A stretch of DNA of 64,000 nt from Posidonia oceanica (Eukaryota > Streptophyta > Magnoliopsida > Alismatales > Posidoniaceae), in the NCBI GenBank assembly GCA_037176725.1, contig JAZBRS010000037.1:12170001-12234000 (forward strand), written 5' to 3'. Below are positions 1-9,977 of this stretch, piece by piece. A program made the position numbers and the translations under genes. Below the pieces are notes generated by a model. The model did not search any database. It saw nothing but the letters and a program-made list of their open reading frames with translations, and was not told the origin of the DNA. Position 1 is the first letter of the stretch. Each line of letters begins with the position of its first letter.

Positions 1-57
1 CCAGCAATTACCAAGAGGGCTCCAATGGTCCAAGCCTGCCAAGATGGGGTGTCAACA
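1..57 (-). mobile_element. LTR terminus of a Tat-type element (start of LTR in minus sense)
   Basis: The segment ends in GGGGTGTCAACA, the reverse of the TGTTGACACCCC that opens the LTRs of elements A and B. The 45 bases before it match the B LTR end (58144-58200) at most positions. The following GAGAG would be the target duplication, but the other side lies outside the window. It is either a solo LTR or the 3' LTR of an element lying to the left. Confidence 0.7.
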
Positions 58-362
58 GAGAGTGATCCCGTCAGTGTTGCCACTGATACAGGAAAACACA
101 CGAGAGCTCTACGCGGGAGTTATCTCGTCCGTAGCTGCCTCACCTTTCTAATCTTGCTTCTCTGGTTCGAGGACCATCCAGGGCTAGGGTTTTGGGATTT
201 TTGTGGTAGTGGACATGTTGGGATATGATTGGTGGGGTTTTGGTTGGTCTGGGCTGGTTTGGGTCTAGGCTTGGGGTTTTAAGAAAAGATGGGAGCCGCC
301 TTGTCCGTACGCTTCTGGGAGCAAACAACCGTCGCCCGACTTCCAGATTTGGGGTGTCTACA
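58..362 (-). mobile_element. Second, diverged LTR terminus (minus sense)
   Basis: It ends in GGGGTGTCTACA; reversed, this is TGTAGACACCCC, the same opening as the LTR at 60407. The body is G/T-rich, like the sense-strand LTR starts of A and B at 9150-9521. The segment at 1-57 appears to have inserted into it. Beyond the terminus I see nothing that identifies a specific family. Confidence 0.5.
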
Positions 363-1981
363 CTATTTATAGACTCTAGGGGTGTGCGTGGTTGACACAT
401 AGAAGTTTCTAGAAGAAAAGTGGCAGTTATGGTCAGTCGCCGCATATGTAGGCGCCTAAGACTAGCAACCACTCAAGCACTCGTGGGAAATTTGTGGAAA
501 TTCGATTCGATGGAGGCCACGATCGTTAGTCGCCGGTTATGTTGGCGTCTATCGGTCAAGGGTTCGTGGGAAAAAATTGTTTGCAGTTCCATGACCGTTA
601 GTCACCGGTTACGTTGGCGTCTATCGGAAGAGGGGATCGTGCGAAAAAACTGTTGCAGCTCCACGACCGTTTGTCACTGGTTATGTTGGCGTCTAACAGT
701 TGGTGGGGTTGTGGGAAACAACTGTCAAAAATAACTGCAAGAGGCTGTTAAAGGAGGCCACGACAGTTAGTCGCCTGCTATGATGACGTCTAGTTTAGTC
801 GCCTGTTCAAAGGGCGTCTATCCATGTTGCCTTCCCAACTGGCAACTAGTAAGCTCAGTTCATTCCTAGTGCTAGCTTTTAGGTTCTATCCAGAGAAACA
901 TGATAAAAGATCGGGAAACTTCAGATAGTCTATGAAATCATGAAGACATCTTCTCTAACTCAAATCTACCACGAATTTGAGTAAAAATGAAGGACACTCG
1001 AGGTACTTGGACTTGTTGTGAGTCTGAGTGCGTCAGCTCTGCCACAGCCAACAACCTGAGTCAAGTAGGGTTAAGCGATGCTTCGAAGAAATTACGAAAG
1101 ATCTGGGAAATGTGTTATCAACACTTTAGACATGTGATTTGGGGTGCCTCAAGGTCCCTATCTTAAAAGAACTCTCACAAATGTGAAAATGGGATATCTA
1201 CACATGCAATCTTTGATTCCTAGTTTTTTGGTTTTCAATTTCGTATCATTTCGCGCTTCTTTCGTGGCAGCGATCGCTGTTGTGTGGGGAGCTGGTTCTG
1301 TTGTCTGCCTCCAGTCCTACCGGCGACATGGAAAGGCGCTTGTCAGACAGGTGACCATGCCCTGATCATATAGCATGCTTAGCTGCCCCTTTGCATCACC
1401 TTTCGCTTGCTACTTTCGATGTTTCTGATTGCAGTTTCGCTCCCATGTTGTTTATCGCCTCTTTACAATGTCTTGGTTTTGCTTGATTACTTTTAAACAA
1501 GGTTTGCTAAGCTTTGCATGGTTTATAAATTGCATCTTGCATACCGCCTCAGGGCACATATAAACCGGCATTCATTTGCCAACATTATGCCACACTGTAG
1601 TGGATTAGTTAAGAAAGACCGATTCCTCGGGCATGTCGGGGGTGCCTAACACCTTCCCTGCACGTAACAGGAGTCCTTACCCTTTCTCTGGACCGCATTG
1701 ACTTTGTGTCATCCATTTGCATCGGATCTTGCATGCTTTCGAAATGCATCAGTTTTCCCTACACATTCTTTACATGGTTTTCCTAGTTTTCCCATTTTAA
1801 TAAATTAGGTGGCGACTCCTTTTCTATTATTTTAACTCTCTTTCGCAATTGTCTCTGTTTTTCGGTGTTTTCAAGCCGTAAATCCCTCCTCGGAACCATT
1901 CGCTAATAGCAACCTAATCTCGGCCGGTGCATGCGAGCTTTGGCAGCGTGCATGGACGCGTCGATTTTCAGGGTTACTACA
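363..1981 (+). mobile_element. 3' part of the 5' LTR of element C
   Basis: The segment ends in TTACTACA directly before a PBS-like sequence. Its last 350 bases share blocks with the A and B LTR ends read in sense: GGGGGTGCCTAACACC at about 1638, CGTAACAGGAGTCC at about 1663, and GGTGGCGACTCC at about 1809. Two TATA-like strings (TATAAAT at 1524-1530 and ATATAAA near 1557) lie about 450 bases before the LTR end and could mark the promoter; this is inferred from position only. The LTR start is not in the window and was probably displaced by the insertions at 1-362. Confidence 0.65.
420..835. repeat. 72-bp tandem repeat in the C LTR
   Basis: Three clear copies start at 525, 597 and 669 (exact 72-base spacing), with diverged copies near 430 and 765. 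Each copy carries an imperfect inverted pair of the type AGTCGCC...GGCGTCT. It occupies the place, upstream of the putative promoter, where the A and B LTRs carry a different 30-bp array. Confidence 0.75.
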
Positions 1982-1982
1982 G

Positions 1983-2000
1983 TAGCGACTCTGTTGGGGA
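1983..2000 (+). other. Primer binding site of element C (decayed)
   Basis: The sequence TAGCGACTCTGTTGGGGA lies one base after the LTR end. It differs from the A PBS (TGGCGACTCTGCTGGGGA) by two G/C-to-A/T type changes, fitting decay of an old copy. A PBS starting TGGCGACTC is reported for Ogre-type elements as tRNA-Arg-primed; I state that from memory. Confidence 0.8.
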
Positions 2001-3195
2001 TTCTAGACTCCAGCTTTCGTTTCCACTCTTCCGCTTTCCGTGTGGCTTATTACTTTGCTTAGCTTAGCACTTATTGCCTTGTTTATTTACTTATCGCATT
2101 GCTCTTTATTCATTATCTCAGCATTTATTTACCTTATCTGCTTATTCATTGCTTTAATTCATGCTCTTTCCTTATTCCAGCATTCGATTACCATGCTTGC
2201 ATGATTATTGTTTTAATCCATGCCTTTTGTTCGATGCTTGGTTTATTTCACACAAGTATGCCATGTCACTACACTAATGCACATGCTATGCTTTTATATG
2301 CCTTTTGATGTGCTGGTTGCTTTTCATTTTCACCAAACATGTCCACAACACTAGCACATACCATGAGCATGCTTTTTATAATGATATATGATGTTTGCCT
2401 ACCATGCTTGGGTGATTTTCTTCCCCTTTTTCATTAATCCTAAGGACAATTAGAGACTGATTACTTCCCCTATGGCTAACTAAAAATGGCAAGTAAAAAT
2501 AAATTCTAGGTACAACTAGAGACCTCAACACACCTGCATCCCCCTTGAGTTAATAAAATATGCAAGATAAAAGACTTTAATCATTTGCATGAATCATCAT
2601 ATAGGGCATGCATCTTCTCATCTGAGTCCACCTACCAGTCTGAGAAGGATAGTCCCGGCCTCTTGCTTCATCGCTTTGGCATGGTGTGAGTTGGTAGGTC
2701 TATCCCCCCTTGTCAGGGGTCACGTCGGTGTTAGTAGAGGGTACAACCCATGCTTTGGCAGGGCCGAGGCTCCTAAAGCACCACCCTATCACCCCCTGAG
2801 CTTCGGCTAGGATTTAGACGTGGGACCTACTTTTTCTGACCTGAGTCGGTGACCTATACACCTGTGAGTGCTCGAAGTAGACAACCTACTAGGACACACT
2901 AGATTGGTGAGAGAGAGCATGCTAGAGAGCATACATGTCATTCATACCACAATTAAATACATTTGCATTTTACTTTTAGATTCTAACCCCTGTTCTGTTT
3001 GTGTTGTGTCGAACAGAGGTCAGTGAGCGAGTTCCCTAGCTGGAGCTCAAGTTCTTACCTTACTGACACCCCTATTGCGACACCTGCTCTCGACCATCCT
3101 CTCCCGAGCTATCCACTTTCGCGACGATAGCTCTTCCTAGGATTCGTCCTCTTACTTCTCGCCGTAGCCCTATTCTCACCCGCTCTCGGTCAGTG
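2001..3195 (+). other. Leader (5' UTR) of element C
   Basis: This is non-coding sequence between PBS and gag. It is collinear with the A leader (24638-23324) and B leader (52306-50994) read in sense; shared blocks include the CTGAGTCGGTGACC region near 2843 and the CACCTACCAGTCTG region near 2630. The last 75 bases before the gag ATG are readable in the gag frame and resemble the same stretch in A and B, so translation may begin upstream of the ATG in intact relatives. Confidence 0.75.
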
Positions 3196-3819
3196 ATGGC
3201 CCAGTTTGCCGGTGAGCCCCTAATTTCTGTTGCCTCAGAGGGGATTTCCGCTTTGGTCCCTCTGACTCTCGCTTCCACTCCCTTTGTGCCCCTTGTGACA
3301 CCAGGATTCCACCCTATGGTGTCTGGGGCACCCCAGTATGTTGCGGGGCATTAGCAGACCTACGACCCTCCAGATATGGTCGCCGAGTCTATCTTGATGA
3401 CCGCCACCTGTGTTCTGGAGGCGCCTCTGACCCCTCTGTCCCAGGGCTACGTCCCATTTAACACCTCTTCTGCTGCGGCGACCCATGCTGTAGGGCCCCT
3501 ATCTCCTGGACAGTATGTGTCCTTGCCTTTTGGCTCTGGTCCCCCGCAGGTGTTGCACCTCAGCATTCCCACTGATGGGACGCCTGACATGCAGTACCAG
3601 CACCTGATGGAGACTACCCAGAGACTTCAGGGCATAGCTCTATCAGTCCGCCCTTCTTTCATTCCTGCTGCTCCCGAGATTCCCCTGTAGCCTGCTCCTG
3701 CATATCATGCAATTACCCTTTACACTTCTGCCTAGACCATCGCCCCAGCTACTCGCTGTTTCGGCGATGGGGGCACAGTTTCCACCTTCTGCATCTGCAC
3801 AACACTATGCACTGCATGC
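3196..3819 (+). pseudogene. gag: gag N-terminal part of element C, interrupted by element A
   Basis: This is the N-terminal, proline-rich part of a Tat-type Gag, the structural protein that forms the particle. The ATG at 3196 gives MAQ..., the same start used by A (23323) and B (50993), and the frame aligns with them through VAESIL, GTPD.QYQHLM and QRLQGIALSVRPS. Decay is clear: TAG near 3352, where A and B read through, TAG at 3688-3690 and further frame loss after that. At 3815-3819 the frame is cut by insertion of element A (TSD CATGC) and resumes at 30331. The later lesions predate or accompany the nest and leave no chance of function. Confidence 0.85.
3815..3819. repeat. Left target-site duplication of element A (CATGC)
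   Basis: CATGC stands directly before the LTR edge at 3820 and is repeated at 30331-30335 directly after the other LTR edge. Five bases is the usual length for Ty3/gypsy integrases. Confidence 0.95.
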
Positions 3820-3983
3820 TGTAGTAATCCCGGTGTTCGGATCGTCCATGCACGATGCCACAGCTCGCGTGCACCGATCGGAATCAGGCTCACTATAAGC
3901 GGCTATATCTGAGAAGGAAGACCTAACTCGAAAACATTTAAAAAGAAGAAAAAAGAGGGAAAAGAAGAAGATAAGACAAAATC

Positions 3984-3995
3984 GGAGTCGCCACC
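3984..3995 (-). other. PBS-like copy inside the LTR end
   Basis: In sense it reads GGTGGCGACTCC, matching the first ten bases of the B PBS and nine of the A PBS (TGGCGACTC). It lies about 165 bases before the LTR end. The same sequence stands at the matching place in the other A LTR, in both B LTRs (with CTC kept) and in C (near 1809). Confidence 0.6.
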
Positions 3996-4444
3996 AAGTC
4001 TATTAAATCGGAAGACGAGGAAAACCGGGGAAATGCGCGAATAATCACGCAAAGCCAAGCAAAAGATGCAAAGCAAAGCAATGCAAAAGAAATAAGATGC
4101 AAATGAATGCAAATGAGGTGACTCGTGCCTAGGACAAGGGCAGTATGGTCATTACGGGCCAAGAGAGGATAAGGACTCCTGTTACGCGCGGGGAAGGTGT
4201 TAGGCACCCCCGACACACCCGAGAATCGGTCTTTCTAGGCTTACGCTCGCATATGCAGGGAGATGCAGACTTTGAATGCCTAAGTGCCAATGAATGCCTG
4301 TCTAAATGCTCAAAGGTGTGTTCTAAGTGATGAAAGACGATGCAAGGAAGTAAACGTGCAATCTAAGCGCTCAGCAACGCTGTCTGTGTTCCGAACCGGG
4401 CGAAACCTGGCTCGTGAAAACTCCGGACAGTAAGCATCATCGCC

Positions 4445-4452
4445 CTATATGC
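4445..4452 (-). promoter_or_regulatory. Candidate TATA box of the A LTR promoter
   Basis: The sense strand reads GCATATAGGG. The site is kept at the matching place in all A and B LTR copies (25283, 33628, 52902 regions), directly downstream in sense of the 30-bp array, leaving about 600 bases of transcript before the LTR end. It is supported by position and conservation only. Confidence 0.3.
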
Positions 4453-4609
4453 AAATGCAGGCAATAAAACAAAACGGCGAGAAAACCATGTAATGCAATC
4501 GACATGCAAGGGAAAACGGCGTAAAACAGTGCGAGGAACGAAAGAAGTATGCAAAAAGATGCGAGAACAGGGTTGACATGCAAAATGGGGCAAGAAATGG
4601 AACAAGAAC

Positions 4610-5265
4610 GCAAAACCGTGCGAGAAAACGAAAGAAGGGCGCAAAACTGGGCCAGAAAACGCCAGGGCGCGCAAAACGAGACGAGAAAACGAAAGGGCAC
4701 GCAAAACGGTGCAGGAAAACAAGACTGCGCGCAAAACGAGGCAAGAAAACTAAAGGGCACGCAAAACGGTGCAGGACAGAGGAGCGACGCGCAAAACGGA
4801 GCGAGAAAACAAGAAAACACGCAAAACGGGGAGAGAAAACTAAAAGGCACGCAAGACGGTGCAAGACAAAGAGGTGGCACGCAAAACGGAGCGAGAAAAC
4901 CAAAAGGCGCGCAAAACGGTGCAAGGCGGGGAGGCGGCGCGCAAAACGGAGCGATAAAACGAGAAAACGCGCAAAACGGGGCGAGAAAACTAAAAGACAC
5001 GCAAAACGGGACGAGAAAACTAAAAGGCACGCAAAACGGGGCGAAGAAACTAAAAGGCACGCAAAACGGTGCAAGATAGAGAAGTGGCACGCAAAACGGA
5101 GCGAGAAAACAAGAAAACACGCAAAACGAGGCAAAGAACTAAAAGGCACGCAAAACGGCGCAAGGCAGAGGAGTGGCGCGCAAAACGGAGCGGGAAAACA
5201 CGATGGCACGCAAAACGAGGCGAAGAATCTAAAAGGCACGCAAAACGGTGCAAATGGCATGCAAA
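4610..5265. repeat. 30-bp tandem array in left A LTR (about 22 units)
   Basis: Units begin GCAAAACGG and are 30 bases long, with one 29-base unit. Because the period is a multiple of three, long Lys/Arg-rich or Phe/Ala-rich frames stay open on both strands; these are artefacts. Unit types alternate in a higher-order pattern of two to three units. The array lies just upstream, in sense, of the candidate TATA box, where an enhancer role would be plausible. Confidence 0.9.
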
Positions 5266-8200
5266 ATGAATGCAGTGCAGAAGTTCAGGGAGATATACCT
5301 GGAGATCCGGGAGTCTGATCGGAGATCTGTTTGGTCCATGCTGAAGAGCGCTTCGCTGCGGTCGCCTGGGCAGCTTACTTGAGGAGATCCGACGGTCGGA
5401 TTGAAAGATATCGCGACTTCGGAGCGGAAGGACCAGGACAGGAGAGAAGAACAGATCTAAGTGTTCAGGGGGTCCTAGGGGTGTGCTGAAGGTCCTCCCA
5501 AGTGAAGGGGAGTTAGAAGTGCTTGGTGTGTGCAAGAAGATGCTAAAATGCAAGACTAAAAAGATGCGGAAAGCAAGCAAAAGCAAGAAAAGTAAAGAGA
5601 GGTAATTTGAGAAAAACCAGGGGTCCAGGAAGCATTTTGAAAAAGAAGAGGGGCTGAAAGTGCAAATTTTCCAGAAAACAGGGTTCCACATGAGAAGACT
5701 TTGAAAACAGGGGAAGCCAAGGGTCTATTTGGCAAAAAACTAGGCTCAGAAGGGTGTTTTGAAAAAGAAGGTATGCTTTAAAAGAGATTTTGAAACCAAA
5801 AGGGGTCAGAGTGCAATTTTGAAAAAATCTAGGGTCTAAAATGCAAATTTTCCAGAAAACAAGGTCCTGGAGAGTCTGGGGGTACTAGTGGAAGGTCTGT
5901 ATGAAATTTGGTAGGCATAGGGGTTAAAACGCAATGTAGGGGCAAAATGGTCTTTTCACATGATTTTTAAAGCGTGCAGGGACCTAAGTGTGATTTTGTA
6001 ATCATGCAGGGGTTGGAAATGCAATTTAGTATGGAAAATATGCTCTGAAATCACTGTCTCTGGACTGAAATGCAATTTTTAAAAGATGCAGGGTTGAAAA
6101 TGCAATACAATAAGTTAAAAATGCATGCAAGGGTCACTGACCATTTAAAATGGACTTGTGTGCAAATATGCAAAGTCAGAAGGTAAGAAATGCAATGCAG
6201 TATGCAAAATGGAAAAAATAAAGACTAAGTTCCTACAGTGAAGTGGACCAGGATGCAAAAACAGAAAGAAAAAGGGGCCCAGAATGCAATTTAGTATGGT
6301 AAAGTTAATGCAATTGAATAGACTGATTTAAAACAGGACCTAAATGCAATAATGGAAAGCAGAGGGACTAAAGCATAAAATTTTATAACTAAAGCACACA
6401 GTAAATGGACTGAAAAGCAAATACTAAAAAACATAAATAGAAACAGCAATTTTAGCATGGTATTTAATTAAAACTAAGCAAGATAAATGACAGAAGGACT
6501 AAAATGTAAAAAATCAAAAACTTAAACCAGATCTGCAATATTCACACCTAAAACTATATTAACGAAGAAATAAATGAACAGTGCCTTGCCGGCGGTGGGG
6601 AGGCACTGTAGCAGAGATCGCCGGAGCCCAGTACCGCCGGCCCAGGGCGCGCGCAGGCACGCAGGAGGGCGGAGGGGACTGTCGGCGACCGTGCGGAGCC
6701 GTGGAGGGTGCTGGAGCAGCGTTCCAGTGGCCGGAGGGCCCGGAAGACGGGTGACCGGCGCCGGAGACGAAGGTCGGACCGGTGAGGCGCAGCTGGAGCA
6801 GGAGGGCCGGAGATCTGACCCTGATCGGCGGAGAAGCATCAGAGGAGGGAGAGGGTGCCAGGGAGGTAAGCGGTTACCTGTTTGGGCGGCCGAAGTGTCC
6901 TCCCGACCTAGGAGGATTCTGCAGTTGCCGGAGGTGGGCGTCCGGAGTGTGCGGGCGTCGTCGGCGGCTCGCGGGCGTTGGGATCGGCTCCACGCGATCC
7001 TCCGGAGCTTTCTGAGTGCCTGGAGCGGAGTTTCGGCGACCGGGGGAGCAAACGGCTGAAATGGGTGCAGGTGGCGTCGCCTGAGGTGGGGAGAGCCGTC
7101 TGTCGCCCTCTGGCTCGGGTGGCAGCTTCCGGTGGACTGCTGGAGGTCCGGTGAGGGCGTGGAAGGGTTTAGATTAGCCTGAGGGACGCGGCATTGAGAG
7201 GTTGCTGGTGGGTCGAGTTTCGGGCAGAAATCCGCATAGGTGTTTGTTGTGGACTGTCGGAGGTATGGTGAGCTATTCGGCTGAGGGATGGGTGGCCTGA
7301 GAAGATGTGGTTCAGGCGAGTGGCTCGGAGGAGTTTGGACAAGTTTCAGGGACTGAGAAGGAGGGAATTTTTGGAGGAAGGGATGTTGGGTTCTGGTTGG
7401 ATTTTCCGAGTGTCCCGGGGGAAATGCGGGGTGGTTTTGCTGTGGGAAGGAAGGGAAAGGGTTGCTGGAGCTCGGGCGAGATTGGGGGATCAATTTCGGT
7501 GGATTCTGGAGGTGTTTCGGGTGTTTGATTGCCGCGGAGTGATGGGGCGGAGCTCTGGTTTTTCTGGGCGGATTTCAGAGGGGAATTGGGCTGTCTCGTG
7601 CTGGAAGATCGCACAGGAATCCGGGTGGAGTTCTCTGGTATGCTCTCGATGCTATCTCTTCCTCTCCTCCTCCCGTTATCGTTCCACAGATCGCTCTTTT
7701 TGCTTGCAGGTCTGCGGGACTGCGGCCATTAATTGCCGGTGGCAGGAGCACGGCCACGAAGCGGCGCACGCCGGTCCGGTCCTGGCAGTTGGCGTGCGAG
7801 CGCAGGCCTGGCCGTGGCAGGAGCTGGAGATGGCAGGCGGCTCGCAGCAGGCTGCAGGCACTGTAGCAGCACTGTGCGGACGGAGGGAAGGAGGAAGACC
7901 AACTGTAGATACGGGCCGGGCTTGAAATTTCGAAAAAAAGAAGAAAAAAGGAAAATGGGCTGATGGGCCCAGTAAGGAAGAAAAGGGAAATAAAAAAGAA
8001 GGAAGGAAGAAAGATGGAAAGAAAAAATAGGAGAAAATAGGATAAAAATAAATAAAAATATGGGGTGACTTGGGTTGTAGGTTAGGTGTATATCTGGATT
8101 TTTTAATGGCCGTTTTTAGGTTAATTAGTGGGTTTTAGGCTTGATTAGGGCTTTAGGGTTTTGTTTTGTTTTTGATTTGTTTTCCACTTGATTAGGGGTT

Positions 8201-9501
8201 GGTTAAATTCTTTTAAACTGTTTTTAAAATTGTGTTTTCTTGTTAAGTATTTTAGGATGTCAATTAGGATTTTTAGGATTTATTTTTACATTATTTTGAG
8301 TGGGTTTTGGGCTTTTAGTTCTAGCCTTTTGTATTTTCCTTTTTTAAGTCTTTTGATCCATGCTTTTGTTTTTATTTGTTAATTCTTCTTGATGTTTTTT
8401 TTTTTAGTTGGATTTTTCCTGATTTGATTAAGTATTTTAGGTCTTTTAACTGCACTTTCTTTCCCTTTTTAATTAAGTTCTTATGTTGTTTTTTCTTATG
8501 TTTATTAGGTTAAGTTTTTTGTCTCCTTTAATTACTTGTTTTAGCATTTGATTTTTAATTCTTTCCCTTGGGGTTTGTTTTTAATTCTTTTAGTGGGGTT
8601 TTCATTTTTGGCAGATTCTGATTTTATTTCAGTTTTTTAGTTGATTTTACAGTATTTTATTTTAGTTTGTTTTGCATTTTTTAGTTTGCATGCTTGATCT
8701 TCTTTTTAGCATGATTTAATTAAGTTTAGGTTTTTAATTATTTATTAATGTTTTTAATTGCTTTTTCTGGGGATTCTGATTTGTTTCTTTTAGGCCTTGG
8801 GGTTTTACAGATTTTTAAGGATTTTTGAGGTTTTTTGCAAAGGGGGGAAGAAGAAAAGAAAAAGAAGAAGAAAAGAGGAAAAAAAGGGAATAAAAGGGAA
8901 AGAGGTAGGTTTGAGGGAAAAGATTTTTTAAAATTCAAGGAGGATGGTAAAAATAAAATAAAAATAGGAATAAGATAGAGAAGGGATAGGAGTACAAAGG
9001 GGCCCGCTGCCAAGCCAGAGGGAGGGCGAGAAGGGGATGAAAAGAGAGACGATAATCAGGAGAGAGAGAGGAGAGAGAGAACGATAATCCCGGAGAGAGA
9101 AAACGATAATCCAGGCAAAAGGGGGGCTTAGGAGTCTCGGAAAGGGGTGAAATTTGGCAGGTGTGGGGTCTAGGGTTTCTAGTTCTGGTCCTGGAGTTTT
9201 GGTTCAGTTTTGAGGAAGTTTTGGAGGGGTTTTGACGGGTAGAAAAAGGGTAGTTTTGCCTAAGTTTCCTAGGATTTTTGGGAGGGGTCTGGTTTGAGAT
9301 TTTGCAGGCTTTTTGGTGGGTTTGCTAAGTCATCAGGGGTGAGTGTTCCTATGGATTTTGGTGGGTTTTCAGATTTGGGAAAGGGGGGTAAGCTCAGGTC
9401 AAGTTCAGGCTTGTTTTGAGGGGAAAGAAGGAGAGGAAGGTGTAGGTTTGGGTCTGGGTTCGGGTCCTGCAGCCACCGGAAGGCTCCAAACGATCCAGCC
9501 T

Positions 9502-9592
9502 GTCAAAATGGGGTGTCAACAGATGCCCCTCCCTGAGCGAGGCCGAGCAAGGCGAGGCCGCTGCTCAGGGTAGACGAGACACCCCATTTGAC
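9502..9592 (-). other. Hairpin spanning the polypurine tract and LTR edge of element A
   Basis: The outer arms are 9502-9517 (on the LTR side) and 9578-9592: ATGGGGTGTC against GACACCCCAT, extended by AA/TT and by GTCA/TGAC across one bulged base. The inner arms are CCCTGAGC (9531-9538) and GCTCAGGG (9563-9570), a perfect 8 bp. The polypurine tract lies in the bulge between the helices on one side. Element B forms the same fold with a compensating change at 38909-38992. Confidence 0.7.
9522..9534 (-). other. Polypurine tract of element A
   Basis: The sense strand reads AGGGAGGGGCATC immediately before the 3' LTR start TGTTGACACC. It is the expected priming site for plus-strand DNA synthesis by the element's RT/RNase H. 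The identical tract stands in B at 38925-38937. Confidence 0.85.
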
Positions 9593-9977
9593 CGGCAAGA
9601 GCAGAGGGTTTGCTATCGGCATGAGCCACTCATTCGGCGGATGCGCCGAACATCGTGGATCGTTGCCGCAATGCAATGTGCAGGTGCAAATGGATGAGAT
9701 GCAATGTATGCGATGCATGCTAATGCGGATGCAATGCAAAAGTTAGTGTTAGAGTTAGTACCGATGGGGGGACCGAAGCGATGCAGGTGACGCTGGCGAC
9801 GTTGACGACGCTGAAGAGGGACGTTGCGGTGCACCGCGGAGCTTAACGGGAAGTCCAAGCCTGCCACGAAGAGAAGGATAGCCAAAGCTACAAAGGCGCG
9901 ACGGGAGAGGTGGACCCTTTCCCATACGCGGAAGGATGCGGGGCTCCGTCTTTTGGGACGGGGTCGCACGGGGAGGT

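Larger units (their letters stand above)
3820..9521 (-). repeat. 3' LTR of element A (left in window), 5,702 bp
   Basis: Almost the full length is collinear with 24658-30330. In plus coordinates it contains the LTR end block with GGTGTTAGGCACCCCC (about 4196), a TATA-like site near 4446, the 30-bp array 4610-5265, an A-rich stretch of diverged short motifs 5500-6560, a G/C-rich block 6570-7920, a T-rich block 8090-8830, GA-repeats 9040-9115 and the G/T-rich LTR start 9130-9521. I find no supported gene in it; a 323-codon open frame in the G/C-rich block is discussed under rejected items. Confidence 0.95.

Noticed and set aside
361..840. CACTA-type transposon end (CACTA at 361, AGTCGCC subterminal words)
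   Set aside because: The CACTA overlaps an LTR terminus, no matching second end or 3-bp target copy is seen, and the words belong to a 72-bp tandem array inside the C LTR.
4549..5318. Long Lys/Arg-rich (plus) and Phe/Ala-rich (minus) open frames of 240-270 codons in the A LTR
   Set aside because: They exist only because the 30-bp tandem unit is divisible by three and free of stops. They are open on both strands and in several frames and change with unit number.
6522..7493. 323-codon sense frame in the G/C-rich block of both A LTRs, with 283-codon counterpart in B
   Set aside because: It is Pro/Ser/Arg-rich low-complexity sequence, the A and B counterparts differ in frame and length, and there is no recognisable domain. 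Compositional openness explains it.
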